Positions 49,975 through 58,127 of a stretch of DNA of 64,000 bases are shown one piece after another (the stretch's first letter is position 1; each line of letters opens with the position of its first letter). Position numbers and translations under genes: made by a program. The stretch covers positions 124,001 through 188,000 of the forward strand of contig CAVQVG010000015.1 of the NCBI GenBank assembly GCA_963717125.1, read 5' to 3'. The notes beneath the pieces are model-generated. The model was given only the letters and a program-made list of their open reading frames with translations, was not told the origin of the DNA and did no database searches. This DNA comes from RYN-230 sp963717125 (GTDB lineage: Bacteria > Actinomycetota > Actinomycetes > Streptosporangiales > Streptosporangiaceae).

Positions 49975-51993
49975 CTAGGCCGCGCGGTTGCTGGCCAGCA
50001 GCCGCTGCACGTCCCGGATGGCGTCGGCCACCGGCCGGAGTTCTTCGCGGTACGGCAGTGGCTTGGCGGCCGGCGGCCGCCCGGCCCGGATGCTGTCCGC
50101 CATCGCGCGCAGCGCAGTCACGAGCTGTTCCCGGGGGGCGGCCGCGGGCCGCCAGCCCTCTTGCTCCGCGTGTACCGACGTAGCGATCACCGTGTCCATG
50201 ACATGCTCCAGGCCGATCAGGGCCGGCCACAACCGGGCGGCCCGCCTGCTCACTGACGGAGGCTCTGCCATGGTCCGCTGGAACTCCGCGCGGAGGTCAG
50301 AGAGGGCCCGGTAGGTATCCCGCCGCAGCGCGGAATGGCCGGGCGCGACGAGCAGTGCCTGGTCCGTGTACCGGGCCACCATATCGAGCGCGGTAGCTAG
50401 CTGCAGCGGCAGGTGAGCGTGCCAGCTCGACGGCCAAGGCGCGTACCCGACCAGCAGCACGATGGCGCAGCCGAGCAGCGTGTCGATGAGCCGGTCCAGG
50501 GCCAGCCCCCAGCCGACCGGCCGCAGCAGGTCGATGAGCAGCACCACCAGCGGGGTCAGGAACGTGCTGAACAGCCCCCAGTTCCGCTCCCGGCCGTACG
50601 GCAGCAGCGCGGCGAGCACGGCGACCGGGACCAGCAGCAGCGGCCCGGCGGGCAGCAGCACGAGGATGACCGCGCCCAGCACGGCGCCGACTACGGTCCC
50701 GATGCCACGCTGCAGGGCGCGGGCGAACACGGAGCCCAGGTCGGGGCGGAGCACGATGGCCACGGTGAGCACCACCCAGTACGAGCGCTCTACCGGGATG
50801 GTCTGTCTGATCACCTCGGCCACCCCGACCGACGCCATCAGCCGCAGCGCGAAGATCCGGGTCAGCCGGCCGCCCACGGTCTCATCGACCGTGTCGCGGA
50901 GCCGGTCCCGGAGGCGCGGCCGCGGCACCCGGGCCATCCGGCCAGGCCGGCGCTGGCCAGCCAGCACATCGGCCGCGCTGGCGACCGCGGTGGCCAGCGC
51001 CCGACCACCCGGGCTGTGCCCGGTCACCGGCGGGGACGCCGGCACCGCCGTACCGAACTGGAGGGCGTCGGCGATCCCGTCCATCGCGTCGAGGATCTCC
51101 GGCGCGACCTGGATCCCTTCCTGCACGGCGGTCACCGCGGCCTCGGTGAGCGGGTGGGTCAGGTTGAGCAGCGCGGCGATCCGGACCAGCCCGGGATCCT
51201 TGCCGCTGGTCCGCGCGCGGCGCGAGGCGAGGTCGTCCCAGGCGGCGTTCAGCGCGGCCACGACCTCCTGATGCGCGGCCGCGAAGTCCGACGTCCCGGC
51301 GGCCCGCAGCGCGTGCGCGAGGGCCCGGTAGACGGCGGCGGTGCTGCGCTGCTCGGCGGCCAGTGGACTGGCCAGCCAGCCGGGCAGCAACAGCAGCAGC
51401 GACCAGGCCACCCCGGCCAGCATCAGGGCGGGCGGCCACCACCACGGCCGCAGCGCGCCCAGCGGGCCGGTGCCGAGGATGGTGTAGACGAGCAGTTGCA
51501 GGCTGGTGGTGGCCGCGGTGGCCCCGGCTACGGATAGCACCGCCGACAGGCCGGCCACCAGCACCAGGACCAGCACGGCCAGCCAGCCCCGGCCGTGCAC
51601 CAGCACGCCGAGCAGCAGCCCGGCCGCGCCGCCGAACACCCCGGCGCAGGCGACCCGCTTGATCCGGGCCGGATAGGTGCCGCCCCGGTCCACCACCGCA
51701 CCGAGCAGGCCACCCATCGCCCCGAGCAGGCCTGCCACCGGCGCGCCGAGAATATGGCCCAACGCCAGTGGCCCGCAGACGGCGACGGCGGCGCGCAGCA
51801 TTGCGGCCCACGGCGGCTTCGCCGGGGCGGGCCGGACCACCTCGACCAGCCAGGGCGGTGGCATGGCCGCGGCGGGTACGCGCGGCGGCTTCTTCAGCAC
51901 GGCCTGCCGACGGCCCGGCAGGCCGACGGCCCGGCAGGCCGGCGAGCATCCCCGGCGTACCGGAGAGCAGACAGGCATGACCGACGTAGCCAT
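49975..51993 (-). CDS. FUSC family membrane protein (aromatic-acid exporter-like)
   Basis: The 672-aa protein has two hydrophobic halves (residues ~70-210 and ~390-520, each with several helices) separated by a cytosolic helical region, the layout of FUSC/PET efflux proteins such as AaeB-like exporters. Motifs include MLRAAVAVCGPLALGHILG and ERSYWVVLTVAIVLRPDLGSVFARALQRGIGTVVGAVLGA (the FUSC signature). The substrate is unknown. The first ~40 residues are low-quality and overlap a GCCGACGGCCCGGCAG tandem repeat, so the start may be later than 51993. Confidence 0.85.
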   Translation of the reverse strand: MATSVMPVCSPVRRGCSPACRAVGLPGRRQAVLKKPPRVPAAAMPPPWLVEVVRPAPAKPPWAAMLRAAVAVCGPLALGHILGAPVAGLLGAMGGLLGAVVDRGGTYPARIKRVACAGVFGGAAGLLLGVLVHGRGWLAVLVLVLVAGLSAVLSVAGATAATTSLQLLVYTILGTGPLGALRPWWWPPALMLAGVAWSLLLLLPGWLASPLAAEQRSTAAVYRALAHALRAAGTSDFAAAHQEVVAALNAAWDDLASRRARTSGKDPGLVRIAALLNLTHPLTEAAVTAVQEGIQVAPEILDAMDGIADALQFGTAVPASPPVTGHSPGGRALATAVASAADVLAGQRRPGRMARVPRPRLRDRLRDTVDETVGGRLTRIFALRLMASVGVAEVIRQTIPVERSYWVVLTVAIVLRPDLGSVFARALQRGIGTVVGAVLGAVILVLLPAGPLLLVPVAVLAALLPYGRERNWGLFSTFLTPLVVLLIDLLRPVGWGLALDRLIDTLLGCAIVLLVGYAPWPSSWHAHLPLQLATALDMVARYTDQALLVAPGHSALRRDTYRALSDLRAEFQRTMAEPPSVSRRAARLWPALIGLEHVMDTVIATSVHAEQEGWRPAAAPREQLVTALRAMADSIRAGRPPAAKPLPYREELRPVADAIRDVQRLLASNRAA

Positions 51994-52031
51994 GCCTATA
52001 TGACTACACGCCGGGCAAATCCAGCTGAAGG

Positions 52032-52286
52032 TCAGGCGGCGTGCTCGTCGCGCGCGCCTGCCCGGCTGGCGATCAGATCCCCCACGCTGCTGATGGTGCT
52101 GCTCAGCCCGCCCTTGGCCGCGCGGCCGGCCACGCCTTGTGCCACCGTGACCGCGTCCGACACGAGGCGGTGGAACTCGGGCGAGTTCCTGATCGCCTGC
52201 ACCGAGGCGCGGGCCCGTTTCAGGCCGTCCCGCCCCTCGCTCATACCGGTCAGGTAGCCGACGATGAACCCGATGATCGTTTCCAT
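52032..52286 (-). CDS. small alpha-helical protein at the hydrogenase locus
   Basis: I cannot name this 84-aa protein. It begins with a short hydrophobic segment (METIIGFIVGYLTGMSEG), followed by helical, Arg/Ala-rich sequence (GLKRARASVQAIRNSPEFHRLVSDAVTVAQGV). There is no obvious metal site. It lies 34 bp downstream of the DUF6893 gene and on the same strand as hhyS-hhyL, so it is probably the last gene of the hydrogenase operon. Confidence 0.6.
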   Translation of the reverse strand: METIIGFIVGYLTGMSEGRDGLKRARASVQAIRNSPEFHRLVSDAVTVAQGVAGRAAKGGLSSTISSVGDLIASRAGARDEHAA

Positions 52287-52320
52287 AGTTCTGCCTGCCT
52301 TGTCGGGCCGGGCGCGAGGG

Positions 52321-52425
52321 CTACATCTCGCGCAGTTCGAGATAGCGCTTGATGTCCGGAAGCGACTGGATGAGCAGCGCGAGAAGCACGGCCACCACCC
52401 CTGCCTTGACGAGCCTGCCGATCAT
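52321..52425 (-). CDS. 34-aa DUF6893-type small membrane protein
   Basis: On the minus strand the ATG at 52425 starts a 34-codon frame (MIGRLVKAGVVAVLLALLIQ then SLPDIKRYLELREM) ending in TAG at 52321. It has one membrane helix, followed by the SLPD..RYL..R.M pattern of small DUF6893 proteins. A strong GAGGAGG ribosome site lies about 6 nt upstream. Its position between the 490-aa hydrogenase-linked gene and the 84-aa gene suggests a membrane tether or assembly role for the hydrogenase, but no function is known. Confidence 0.75.
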   Translation of the reverse strand: MIGRLVKAGVVAVLLALLIQSLPDIKRYLELREM

Positions 52426-52461
52426 CCTGGTCCTCCTCTGCCAGATGGATGGAGTTGCCTG

Positions 52462-53934
52462 CTAGCTCGTGGCCCCGAGCGGCGCTACCTCGTCCGGGCC
52501 GAAATACAGGAACCTGCCGTGGCTGCGTTGCAGGTCGGCGGCGGGGTCGTCGTCCGGGACGAGAGCCAGGTGCACCTGGCCGTCCACGTCGAACAGCACC
52601 GCCTCGACCAGCGCCGTCCGGCCGGCCAGGAAGAGATCCTGCGCGTCGGCCCGGCGGCGGCCCGGGCACATCCGCACCCGGCTGCCGCGGGCGATCCGGA
52701 CACCCGCGATGACCACGTGGTCGGTCTCCGGGGATACCGACCGGTCCGCCCCCGGGTCCCACCACGGCGCCTGCCCGGCGACAGCTGGATCCGGCCCGCT
52801 GTCCGCGGCCGCCGCGGCCGCCAGCGCGTCGTCCCGGCCCGCCGCTGCGTCCCGGCCCGCCCCGGCGTCCCCGCCCACGGCGGCGTCCCGGCGCGTGGCC
52901 GGCTCCCGGGCGGGCCGGAGATACCGGATGGCGCCGTGCATCCGCTCCAGCATCTCGGGCGGCAGGTCGTCCAGCCGGTCCATCAGCTCGGCCGCCCGCG
53001 GGTCGGTGGCCCGCGCCTCCTGCTTCTCCGCGTCGGTCAGGGCCAGCGTGCGCAGGGTGAGGATCTCGTCGATCTCGGTGGAGTCGTACAGCTGGCCCGC
53101 GCTCTCCGCGGCGATCTCCGGGTGGTCGTACAGGATGACCGGCGAGGACAGGATCAGGTCGGCACAGCCCACCGGGCCGCCCAGGACGGGCCAGGTGCCG
53201 GTGTTCACGCAGGAGCTCACCGCGGCCGCGGCCCATTCCGGCGGGTCGGTCATGGACAGGAACCGGCCGCCCGGGACGGAGATCAGCGAGTGCGCGGCGA
53301 CCATGGCGAACGGCAGCCCATCGGCGCGCCGGGTGAGCGGCCCCGCCGGTTCGGTCCGGTTGGCCAGCACCAGCCGGAAGCGGAGCGCGCCATACGGCCC
53401 GGGCAGCCGGTCCGCGGTCAGCCGGATCACTCCGGACAGGGTCTCCCGGCGGCGCAGCAGACGGCCGGCCAGCTGCCCGTCCGGCCCGGCCAGGTCTTCG
53501 GAGTCCACCCCGCCCGGCACGGTGAACGGGAACTCCACCTCGCCGGACAGCAGCTCGCTGAGCGGGGCGGTGACCTGCTGCTCGCGTTCGGCTGCCTCGT
53601 CCCATGGCGTGTGCTCGGTGCCGCCCACCCGTAGCGAGCCGACCGCCCCGAAGCCGGGCGCGGCCAGCACGGTCCGGCGCTGCACCTGGAGGAACCGGAC
53701 CGTCGCGGTCAGCTCCGCGGTGGCCTTGGCCTCCAGGATGCACTCGGTCTGGCTGGCAGCCGGCTCCTCGGGGTCGACCTGGGCGTACCTGGGCGGCATG
53801 AGCACGCCGAACTGGAATCGCTCCTGGTTCTTCTGCGCCGAGGCCCGGTACGGGTAGAGCAGGTAGCCCTCGTAGAGAATCGCGTCGGCCACCTGCCGGG
53901 CGTGGGCCAGGGCAGCCGGATCCGGCGTCGTCAT
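52462..53934 (-). CDS. hydrogenase-locus protein of unknown function (490 aa)
   Basis: The product has no family I can name. The N-terminus (LAHARQVADAILYEGYLLYPYRASAQKNQERFQFGVLMPP) starts a long soluble beta-rich body; a variable Ala/Asp-rich linker (~residues 350-385) separates a compact C-terminal part with a VRIARGSRVRM.P and ADAQDLFLAGRTALVEAVLFDVDGQVHLAL pattern. Related proteins occur in other actinobacterial group 1h hydrogenase loci. The ATG at 53934 overlaps the stop of the DUF6084 gene (ATGA), so its synthesis is coupled to the hydrogenase operon. There is no signal peptide. Confidence 0.75.
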   Translation of the reverse strand: MTTPDPAALAHARQVADAILYEGYLLYPYRASAQKNQERFQFGVLMPPRYAQVDPEEPAASQTECILEAKATAELTATVRFLQVQRRTVLAAPGFGAVGSLRVGGTEHTPWDEAAEREQQVTAPLSELLSGEVEFPFTVPGGVDSEDLAGPDGQLAGRLLRRRETLSGVIRLTADRLPGPYGALRFRLVLANRTEPAGPLTRRADGLPFAMVAAHSLISVPGGRFLSMTDPPEWAAAAVSSCVNTGTWPVLGGPVGCADLILSSPVILYDHPEIAAESAGQLYDSTEIDEILTLRTLALTDAEKQEARATDPRAAELMDRLDDLPPEMLERMHGAIRYLRPAREPATRRDAAVGGDAGAGRDAAAGRDDALAAAAAADSGPDPAVAGQAPWWDPGADRSVSPETDHVVIAGVRIARGSRVRMCPGRRRADAQDLFLAGRTALVEAVLFDVDGQVHLALVPDDDPAADLQRSHGRFLYFGPDEVAPLGATS

Positions 53935-54572
53935 GTCTCCTCCTGGCCGGCCCGGGCGAGCAGCGCCGCCACGGTGGCATCCCAGGTAGGCAGCGCGTGG
54001 CGGGTCTTGAACTGGATCAGCTCGTCCAGCGTGTGGCGGTTCATGGTGATCCACGCGGCGTCCGGGAAGTGCACGTCCACCGCCTCGCGCCACAGGCTGA
54101 CCGGCAGCCGGAACGTGGTCTCCTTGCTCCAAGGCACCTGCTGCACCCGGAGCCGCCCGTCCGCCTGGCCGAAAATGGTGCCGCTGAACAGCAGCAACAG
54201 CGGGATCTCCCCGTCGTCCAGCGAGCTGAAATATCGCGTTGAGGCGATTTGCAGGTCGTAGCTGAACGGCACCGGCAGGTCGATCTCGATGCTGCCGGTG
54301 AACCCGGGCACCATGGTGGAGAGCATCGCGAACTGGACTGGCTTGAGCGTGTCCGACCAGCGCTGCCGCTCGCCAAACAGGTCGTGCAGCCGCTCCGCCT
54401 CGGCGTCGGAATAGCGGCGCCGGAATGGCTCGATGCGGAGCTGCACGCGCAGCGCGATCGCGTCCACCGGCTCACCGGATGTTTCGCTGATCCGCAGCAT
54501 CAGGCTGAACGACGGAACTACCGCGTAACGCTCCGGCCTGGCGCCGACGCAGTCGAACACCAGCTCAGCCAT
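53931..54572 (-). CDS. DUF6084 family protein
   Basis: The 213-aa soluble protein contains VPSFSLMLRISETSGEPVDAIALRVQLRIEPFRRRY, then WSKETTFRLPVSLWREAVDVHFP and WITMNRHTLDELIQFKTR. These are features I associate with DUF6084 proteins of actinobacterial hydrogenase loci. The start ATG lies inside the last codons of the DUF5947 gene (8-bp overlap). It is probably a scaffold or assembly protein, by context only. Confidence 0.8.
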   Translation of the reverse strand: MAELVFDCVGARPERYAVVPSFSLMLRISETSGEPVDAIALRVQLRIEPFRRRYSDAEAERLHDLFGERQRWSDTLKPVQFAMLSTMVPGFTGSIEIDLPVPFSYDLQIASTRYFSSLDDGEIPLLLLFSGTIFGQADGRLRVQQVPWSKETTFRLPVSLWREAVDVHFPDAAWITMNRHTLDELIQFKTRHALPTWDATVAALLARAGQEET

Positions 54573-55353
54573 GGCTGGGATCCCGCGGCGCGTCCCTGGC
54601 CCGCTTGCGGACACCGGCCAGGAACTCCGCGATGCTCTGCCGGGCCTCGCTGCCGCCGTCGAAGCCGCGCCACAGCATCCGCATCCGCCCCGCCAGCTCG
54701 TAGCAGGCGTCCACCGGCACGATGAAGTACTCCACGCCGGCTGACTTGTCCTGGCTGATGAGCACGGCTTCCACGTCCGGCTCAGCCTGGCCCAGCAGCG
54801 GGTGCGCGGCCGTCAGCCGCTGCCAGGCGGGCAGGTCCAGCGCGCACTCGGTGGCACCGGCCGGGCTCGGGTAGAAGCAGCTCAGCTCGCCCGGATCCGA
54901 GCGGTACAGGAAGAACGCCAGTCCGACCGGGATCTGCAGCTCATCCCACTCGGCCATACCGAGCACCCGGTCCGGGTCGCGCAGATACCGGTCGGGCACG
55001 CTGCGATAGCGCGCTGAGCCGCGGCGAGGCGGCGTGCCGCCGCTCGGCGCGGAGCGGCGATCGGGGGCCGGAGGCTCCGCGGAGTCGTCCCCCCGGGATG
55101 ACCGCGTAAAGAGCAGATAGCAGGGCCGGCAGGCGCACATCAGGCTGGACTGTTCCAGGTCGGCCACGTGGCCGTGCCCGGCCGGGATCCCGGCCGCGCA
55201 GAACTCGCAGTGCTCCTCGCCGGCCCCGCCTGGCTGGCCCACCCGAACGGGCCCGGGAGCGGCCGGGGGTGCCTGCGGCGTGGCCGCCGCCGGCCGGGCT
55301 GCGGCCTGCTGCGGCGGCACGGCAAACCGGCGCAGCCCCGACGGCCGGCTCAC
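54565..55353 (-). CDS. DUF5947 family protein with a repeat-encoded insertion
   Basis: The 262-aa protein has an N-terminal zinc-type site (CEFCAAG...MCACRPCYLLF) and a C-terminal domain with FFLYRSDPGELSCFYPSPAGATEC and YFIVPVDACYELAGRMRMLWRGFDGG, which fits DUF5947 proteins of hydrogenase loci. Residues ~85-113 (SSRGDDSAEPPAPDRR, SAPSGGTPPRRG) interrupt the normal sequence between LFT and RYRSVPDRYL and are encoded by a family-A repeat. The GTG start overlaps the upstream stop (GTGA). It is likely involved in hydrogenase maturation or electron transfer; the exact role is unknown. Confidence 0.85.
   Translation of the reverse strand: MSRPSGLRRFAVPPQQAAARPAAATPQAPPAAPGPVRVGQPGGAGEEHCEFCAAGIPAGHGHVADLEQSSLMCACRPCYLLFTRSSRGDDSAEPPAPDRRSAPSGGTPPRRGSARYRSVPDRYLRDPDRVLGMAEWDELQIPVGLAFFLYRSDPGELSCFYPSPAGATECALDLPAWQRLTAAHPLLGQAEPDVEAVLISQDKSAGVEYFIVPVDACYELAGRMRMLWRGFDGGSEARQSIAEFLAGVRKRARDAPRDPSHG
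55041..55097 (+). repeat. family-A dispersed palindromic repeat inside the DUF5947 gene
   Basis: CGCTCGGCGCGGAGCGGCGATC then a G-rich arm containing CTCCGCGGAG, TCGTCCCCCC. It is a diverged copy of the repeat at 45914. Read on the minus strand, it is in the same frame as the Nudix copy (RGDD...PDRR.APSG...PRR). Confidence 0.8.
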
Positions 55354-56270
55354 GACCGAATCGCCTCCTGCTGGGTGATCACCGCGACCCGCACGCCCTG
55401 GCTGTCGGCCAGCAGCGGGAGCGGGTCGAGGTGGGCGGCCGGGTCGCCGGTGCTCCGCCCCGCCGCGCGCACGTCATAGCGGGTGCCGCAGCTGGCGCAG
55501 GCCAGCTCGCCCACGGTCAGCGTCCCGTCGGCCAGCGATCCCGCGCACACCGCGCACGCGTCCCGGTAGGCGTACAGGGTGCCGCGGACCGCGCAGACGA
55601 GCACCGGCACACCGGCCGCGACGGTGCTGACCGGCTTGCTGCTCGGCGGCCCGATGTCCGGCAGCGTGACCCAGGACGCGGCGCCCAGGAGGTCCCCGGG
55701 CACACCGGGCGGAGCGTCCGGGGTGGCTTCGGGGGCCGGGCCCGCCTGCCGGCTGCCGATCTGCAGCAGCGGGCCCGACCCCGCCGAGGTCATCCCCTCC
55801 ACCACGACCTCGGTGACTTCTGGTGCGGCGTCCTCGACCGCGCCCTTGATGGCCAGCTGCACGGTCACCGTGGACGATGGGCAGCCGTGGCAGCTGCCCT
55901 CGAGCCGGAGCCGGGCCACGCCCTCCCCGGTGACGCCGAGGTACTGCACCCCGCCAGCGTGCGAGCCCAGGTACGGACGCACCTGGTCGAGCGCCCGCTG
56001 GATGCGGGCATCGACATCCAGCGGGTGCAGGTCATGCAGCAGCAGCAGGCTCTCCACCAGCGGGTCGGCGAGCAGCCGGTCCAGGATGTCCGCGCCCGCG
56101 TCGCCTTCCGCGCGGAGCGCGGACATGATGTGCCGGAGCCCGTCGCCGTACAGCCCGAGCAGCAGCCGGACCAGTTCCTCGGCGGCCTGGCCGGTCGCGG
56201 CCCCGCCCTCGGCCTGCAGGACGCCGAGCAGCTCCTCTACCCGGGCCCCGACCTGGCGCGCGTCGGCCAT
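55350..56270 (-). CDS. NifU-like scaffold fused to a four-Cys Rieske-like domain
   Basis: The 306-aa protein has an N-terminal helical part, a NifU C-terminal-type domain with CxxC (RLRLEGSCHGCPSSTVTVQLAIKGAVEDAAPEV) and a C-terminal Rieske-like fold (VLVCAVRGTLYAYRDACAVCAGSLADGTLTVGELACASCGTRYDV). In true Rieske proteins the motifs are CxH and CxxH; here both are CxxC-type (CAVC and CASC), so a four-Cys [2Fe-2S] or metal site is predicted. The ATG shares one base with the hhyL stop. It is the next gene after hhyL and so is likely to supply or carry electrons or clusters for the hydrogenase. Confidence 0.87.
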   Translation of the reverse strand: MADARQVGARVEELLGVLQAEGGAATGQAAEELVRLLLGLYGDGLRHIMSALRAEGDAGADILDRLLADPLVESLLLLHDLHPLDVDARIQRALDQVRPYLGSHAGGVQYLGVTGEGVARLRLEGSCHGCPSSTVTVQLAIKGAVEDAAPEVTEVVVEGMTSAGSGPLLQIGSRQAGPAPEATPDAPPGVPGDLLGAASWVTLPDIGPPSSKPVSTVAAGVPVLVCAVRGTLYAYRDACAVCAGSLADGTLTVGELACASCGTRYDVRAAGRSTGDPAAHLDPLPLLADSQGVRVAVITQQEAIRS

Positions 56271-58054
56271 CAGGTGGCCAGGGTGGCAGTCATCGGCGAG
56301 TGCACCTTCTCCAGGAGCTTTCCGTTGCCGAGGTACATGTGCACGCCGCAGGGCAGGCACGGGTCGAAGCTGCGGACGGCCCGCATGATGTCGATGCCCT
56401 TGAAGTTGTCCGGCGAGTTTTCCTCGAAGATCGGCGTGTTCTGGACCGCGTCCTCGTACGGCCCGGGCGTGCCGTAGCTGTCCCGGACGCTGGCGTTCCA
56501 CGGCGTGGGCGGGTACGGATGGTAGTTCGCGATCTTCCCGTCCCTGATCACCATGTGGTGCGACAGCACGCCACGCACCGCCTCGGTGAAGCCGCAGCTG
56601 TTGGCCTCGTCCGGGACCTCGAACGGCTCCCAGGTCTTGGTGTGCCCGGCACGCACCTCAGCCAGCGCCTTCTCCATGAAGTGCAGCGCGCAGGCCGCCG
56701 CGTAGGCCTGGAAGTAGGTCCGCGCCCGGTCCCGCTCGATCGCGTTGGACAGCGGCTTGCCTTCTTTGTCCGTGGGGATCTTCCACTCGTAGGTGACCTC
56801 CGGCCGGGTGACCGTGCGCGGCAGGTTGATCAGCACGCTGTGCCCGGTGGACTTGACGTAGCCGAAGTTGACCAGGCCGCCCAGCGCGGTGGCCCACAGC
56901 CGGGCGATCGGCCCGCCGCCGGTGTCCGCGGCCAGATAGTTGGTGCCGTCGAACCAGCGCGGCGACATCACCCAGCTGTACTTGCTGTCGAAGTCCCGCT
57001 TGGCCGGCCGCGGGATGGTGTGCTGGTTCCACGGGTGCCTGCGGTCCACCGGGTTGCCCAGCGGGTCGCGGGTCACGAACATCTCCTGGTCTTCCCAGTC
57101 CTCGTAGTACGAGCTGCCGAGCAGGATCCGGATGCCCAGGTTGATGTCGACCAGGTCGTTGGTGAGCAGCTGCCCGTCCCGGATGACGCCGGGGCTGACG
57201 AACATCTTGCGGCCCCAGTCGGTCATGTGGTCGTAGCGGAAGTCGCAGTACTCCGGGTCGTTCAGGCTGCCCCAGCAGACCAGGTCGGCGCGCCTGCGGC
57301 CGACCTCTTCGTACCCTGGCAGCGCCTCGTAGAAGAAGTCGAACAGGTCGTCGTGCATGGGCACCACGCGCTTCATGAACTCCACGTAGCGCATCAGCCG
57401 GGTCAGGTAGTCGGTGAACAGCTGGACCGTGGGGGTGGTGCCCACCCCGCCCGGGTACAGCGTGGACGGGTGCACGTGGCGCCCTTCCATCAGGCAGAAC
57501 ATCTCCCGGGTGGATCGGCTGACCTGGAGCGCCTCGCGGTAGAAGTCACCCTCCAGCGGGTTCAGCGAGCGCATGATGTCGCCGATGGTCCGGTAGCCGT
57601 GATCGCCGGCGTGCGGCGCCTCGGTGCTGTTCGCGCGCTCCAGCACGCCGGGGTTCGTCTCGCCGACCATCCGCTCGCAGAAGTCCACCCCGACCAGGTT
57701 CTCCTGGAAGATGTTGTGGTCGAACATGTACTCGGCGGCCTCACCCAGGTTGATGATCCACTCGCCGAGGTGCGGCGGCCGTACCCCGTAGGCCATGTTC
57801 TGGTTGTAGACCGAGCAGGTCGCGTGGTTGTCACCGCAGATGCCGCAGATGCGGCTGGTGATGAAGTGCGCGTCCCGCGGGTCCTTGCCCTTCATGAAGA
57901 TGCTGTAGCCACGGAAGATCGACGAGGTGCTGTAGCACTCGACGACCCGCTTCTGCTTGAAGTCGATCTTGGTGTAGATGCCCAGGCTGCCCACGATCCG
58001 CGTGATGGGATCCCAGTTCATCTCGACGAGGCCGGTGTCCTCGGCAGTAGTCAT
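56270..58054 (-). CDS. hhyL: [NiFe]-hydrogenase large subunit, actinobacterial type (group 1h)
   Basis: The 594-aa catalytic subunit oxidises H2 at low, even atmospheric, concentrations in this clade. Cys70 and Cys73 of the L1 motif RICGICGDNHATC and Cys566 and Cys569 of the L2 motif DPCLPCGVH hold the Ni-Fe site. The chain continues 22 residues past His572, which is the expected C-terminal extension cleaved by the maturation protease (the 62521 gene). Other matches are MTDWGRKMFVSPGV and ARTYFQAYAAACALH. The ATG has an AGAGGG site 8 nt upstream. It lies 73 bp after hhyS on the same strand. Confidence 0.97.
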   Translation of the reverse strand: MTTAEDTGLVEMNWDPITRIVGSLGIYTKIDFKQKRVVECYSTSSIFRGYSIFMKGKDPRDAHFITSRICGICGDNHATCSVYNQNMAYGVRPPHLGEWIINLGEAAEYMFDHNIFQENLVGVDFCERMVGETNPGVLERANSTEAPHAGDHGYRTIGDIMRSLNPLEGDFYREALQVSRSTREMFCLMEGRHVHPSTLYPGGVGTTPTVQLFTDYLTRLMRYVEFMKRVVPMHDDLFDFFYEALPGYEEVGRRRADLVCWGSLNDPEYCDFRYDHMTDWGRKMFVSPGVIRDGQLLTNDLVDINLGIRILLGSSYYEDWEDQEMFVTRDPLGNPVDRRHPWNQHTIPRPAKRDFDSKYSWVMSPRWFDGTNYLAADTGGGPIARLWATALGGLVNFGYVKSTGHSVLINLPRTVTRPEVTYEWKIPTDKEGKPLSNAIERDRARTYFQAYAAACALHFMEKALAEVRAGHTKTWEPFEVPDEANSCGFTEAVRGVLSHHMVIRDGKIANYHPYPPTPWNASVRDSYGTPGPYEDAVQNTPIFEENSPDNFKGIDIMRAVRSFDPCLPCGVHMYLGNGKLLEKVHSPMTATLAT

Positions 58055-58127
58055 CGCTCATCCCTCTCGCTGCTAGCCGGCGCCTGCCCACGGGCTGGCG
58101 CTTGTCGGTACTACCGGGTACTGCCGG

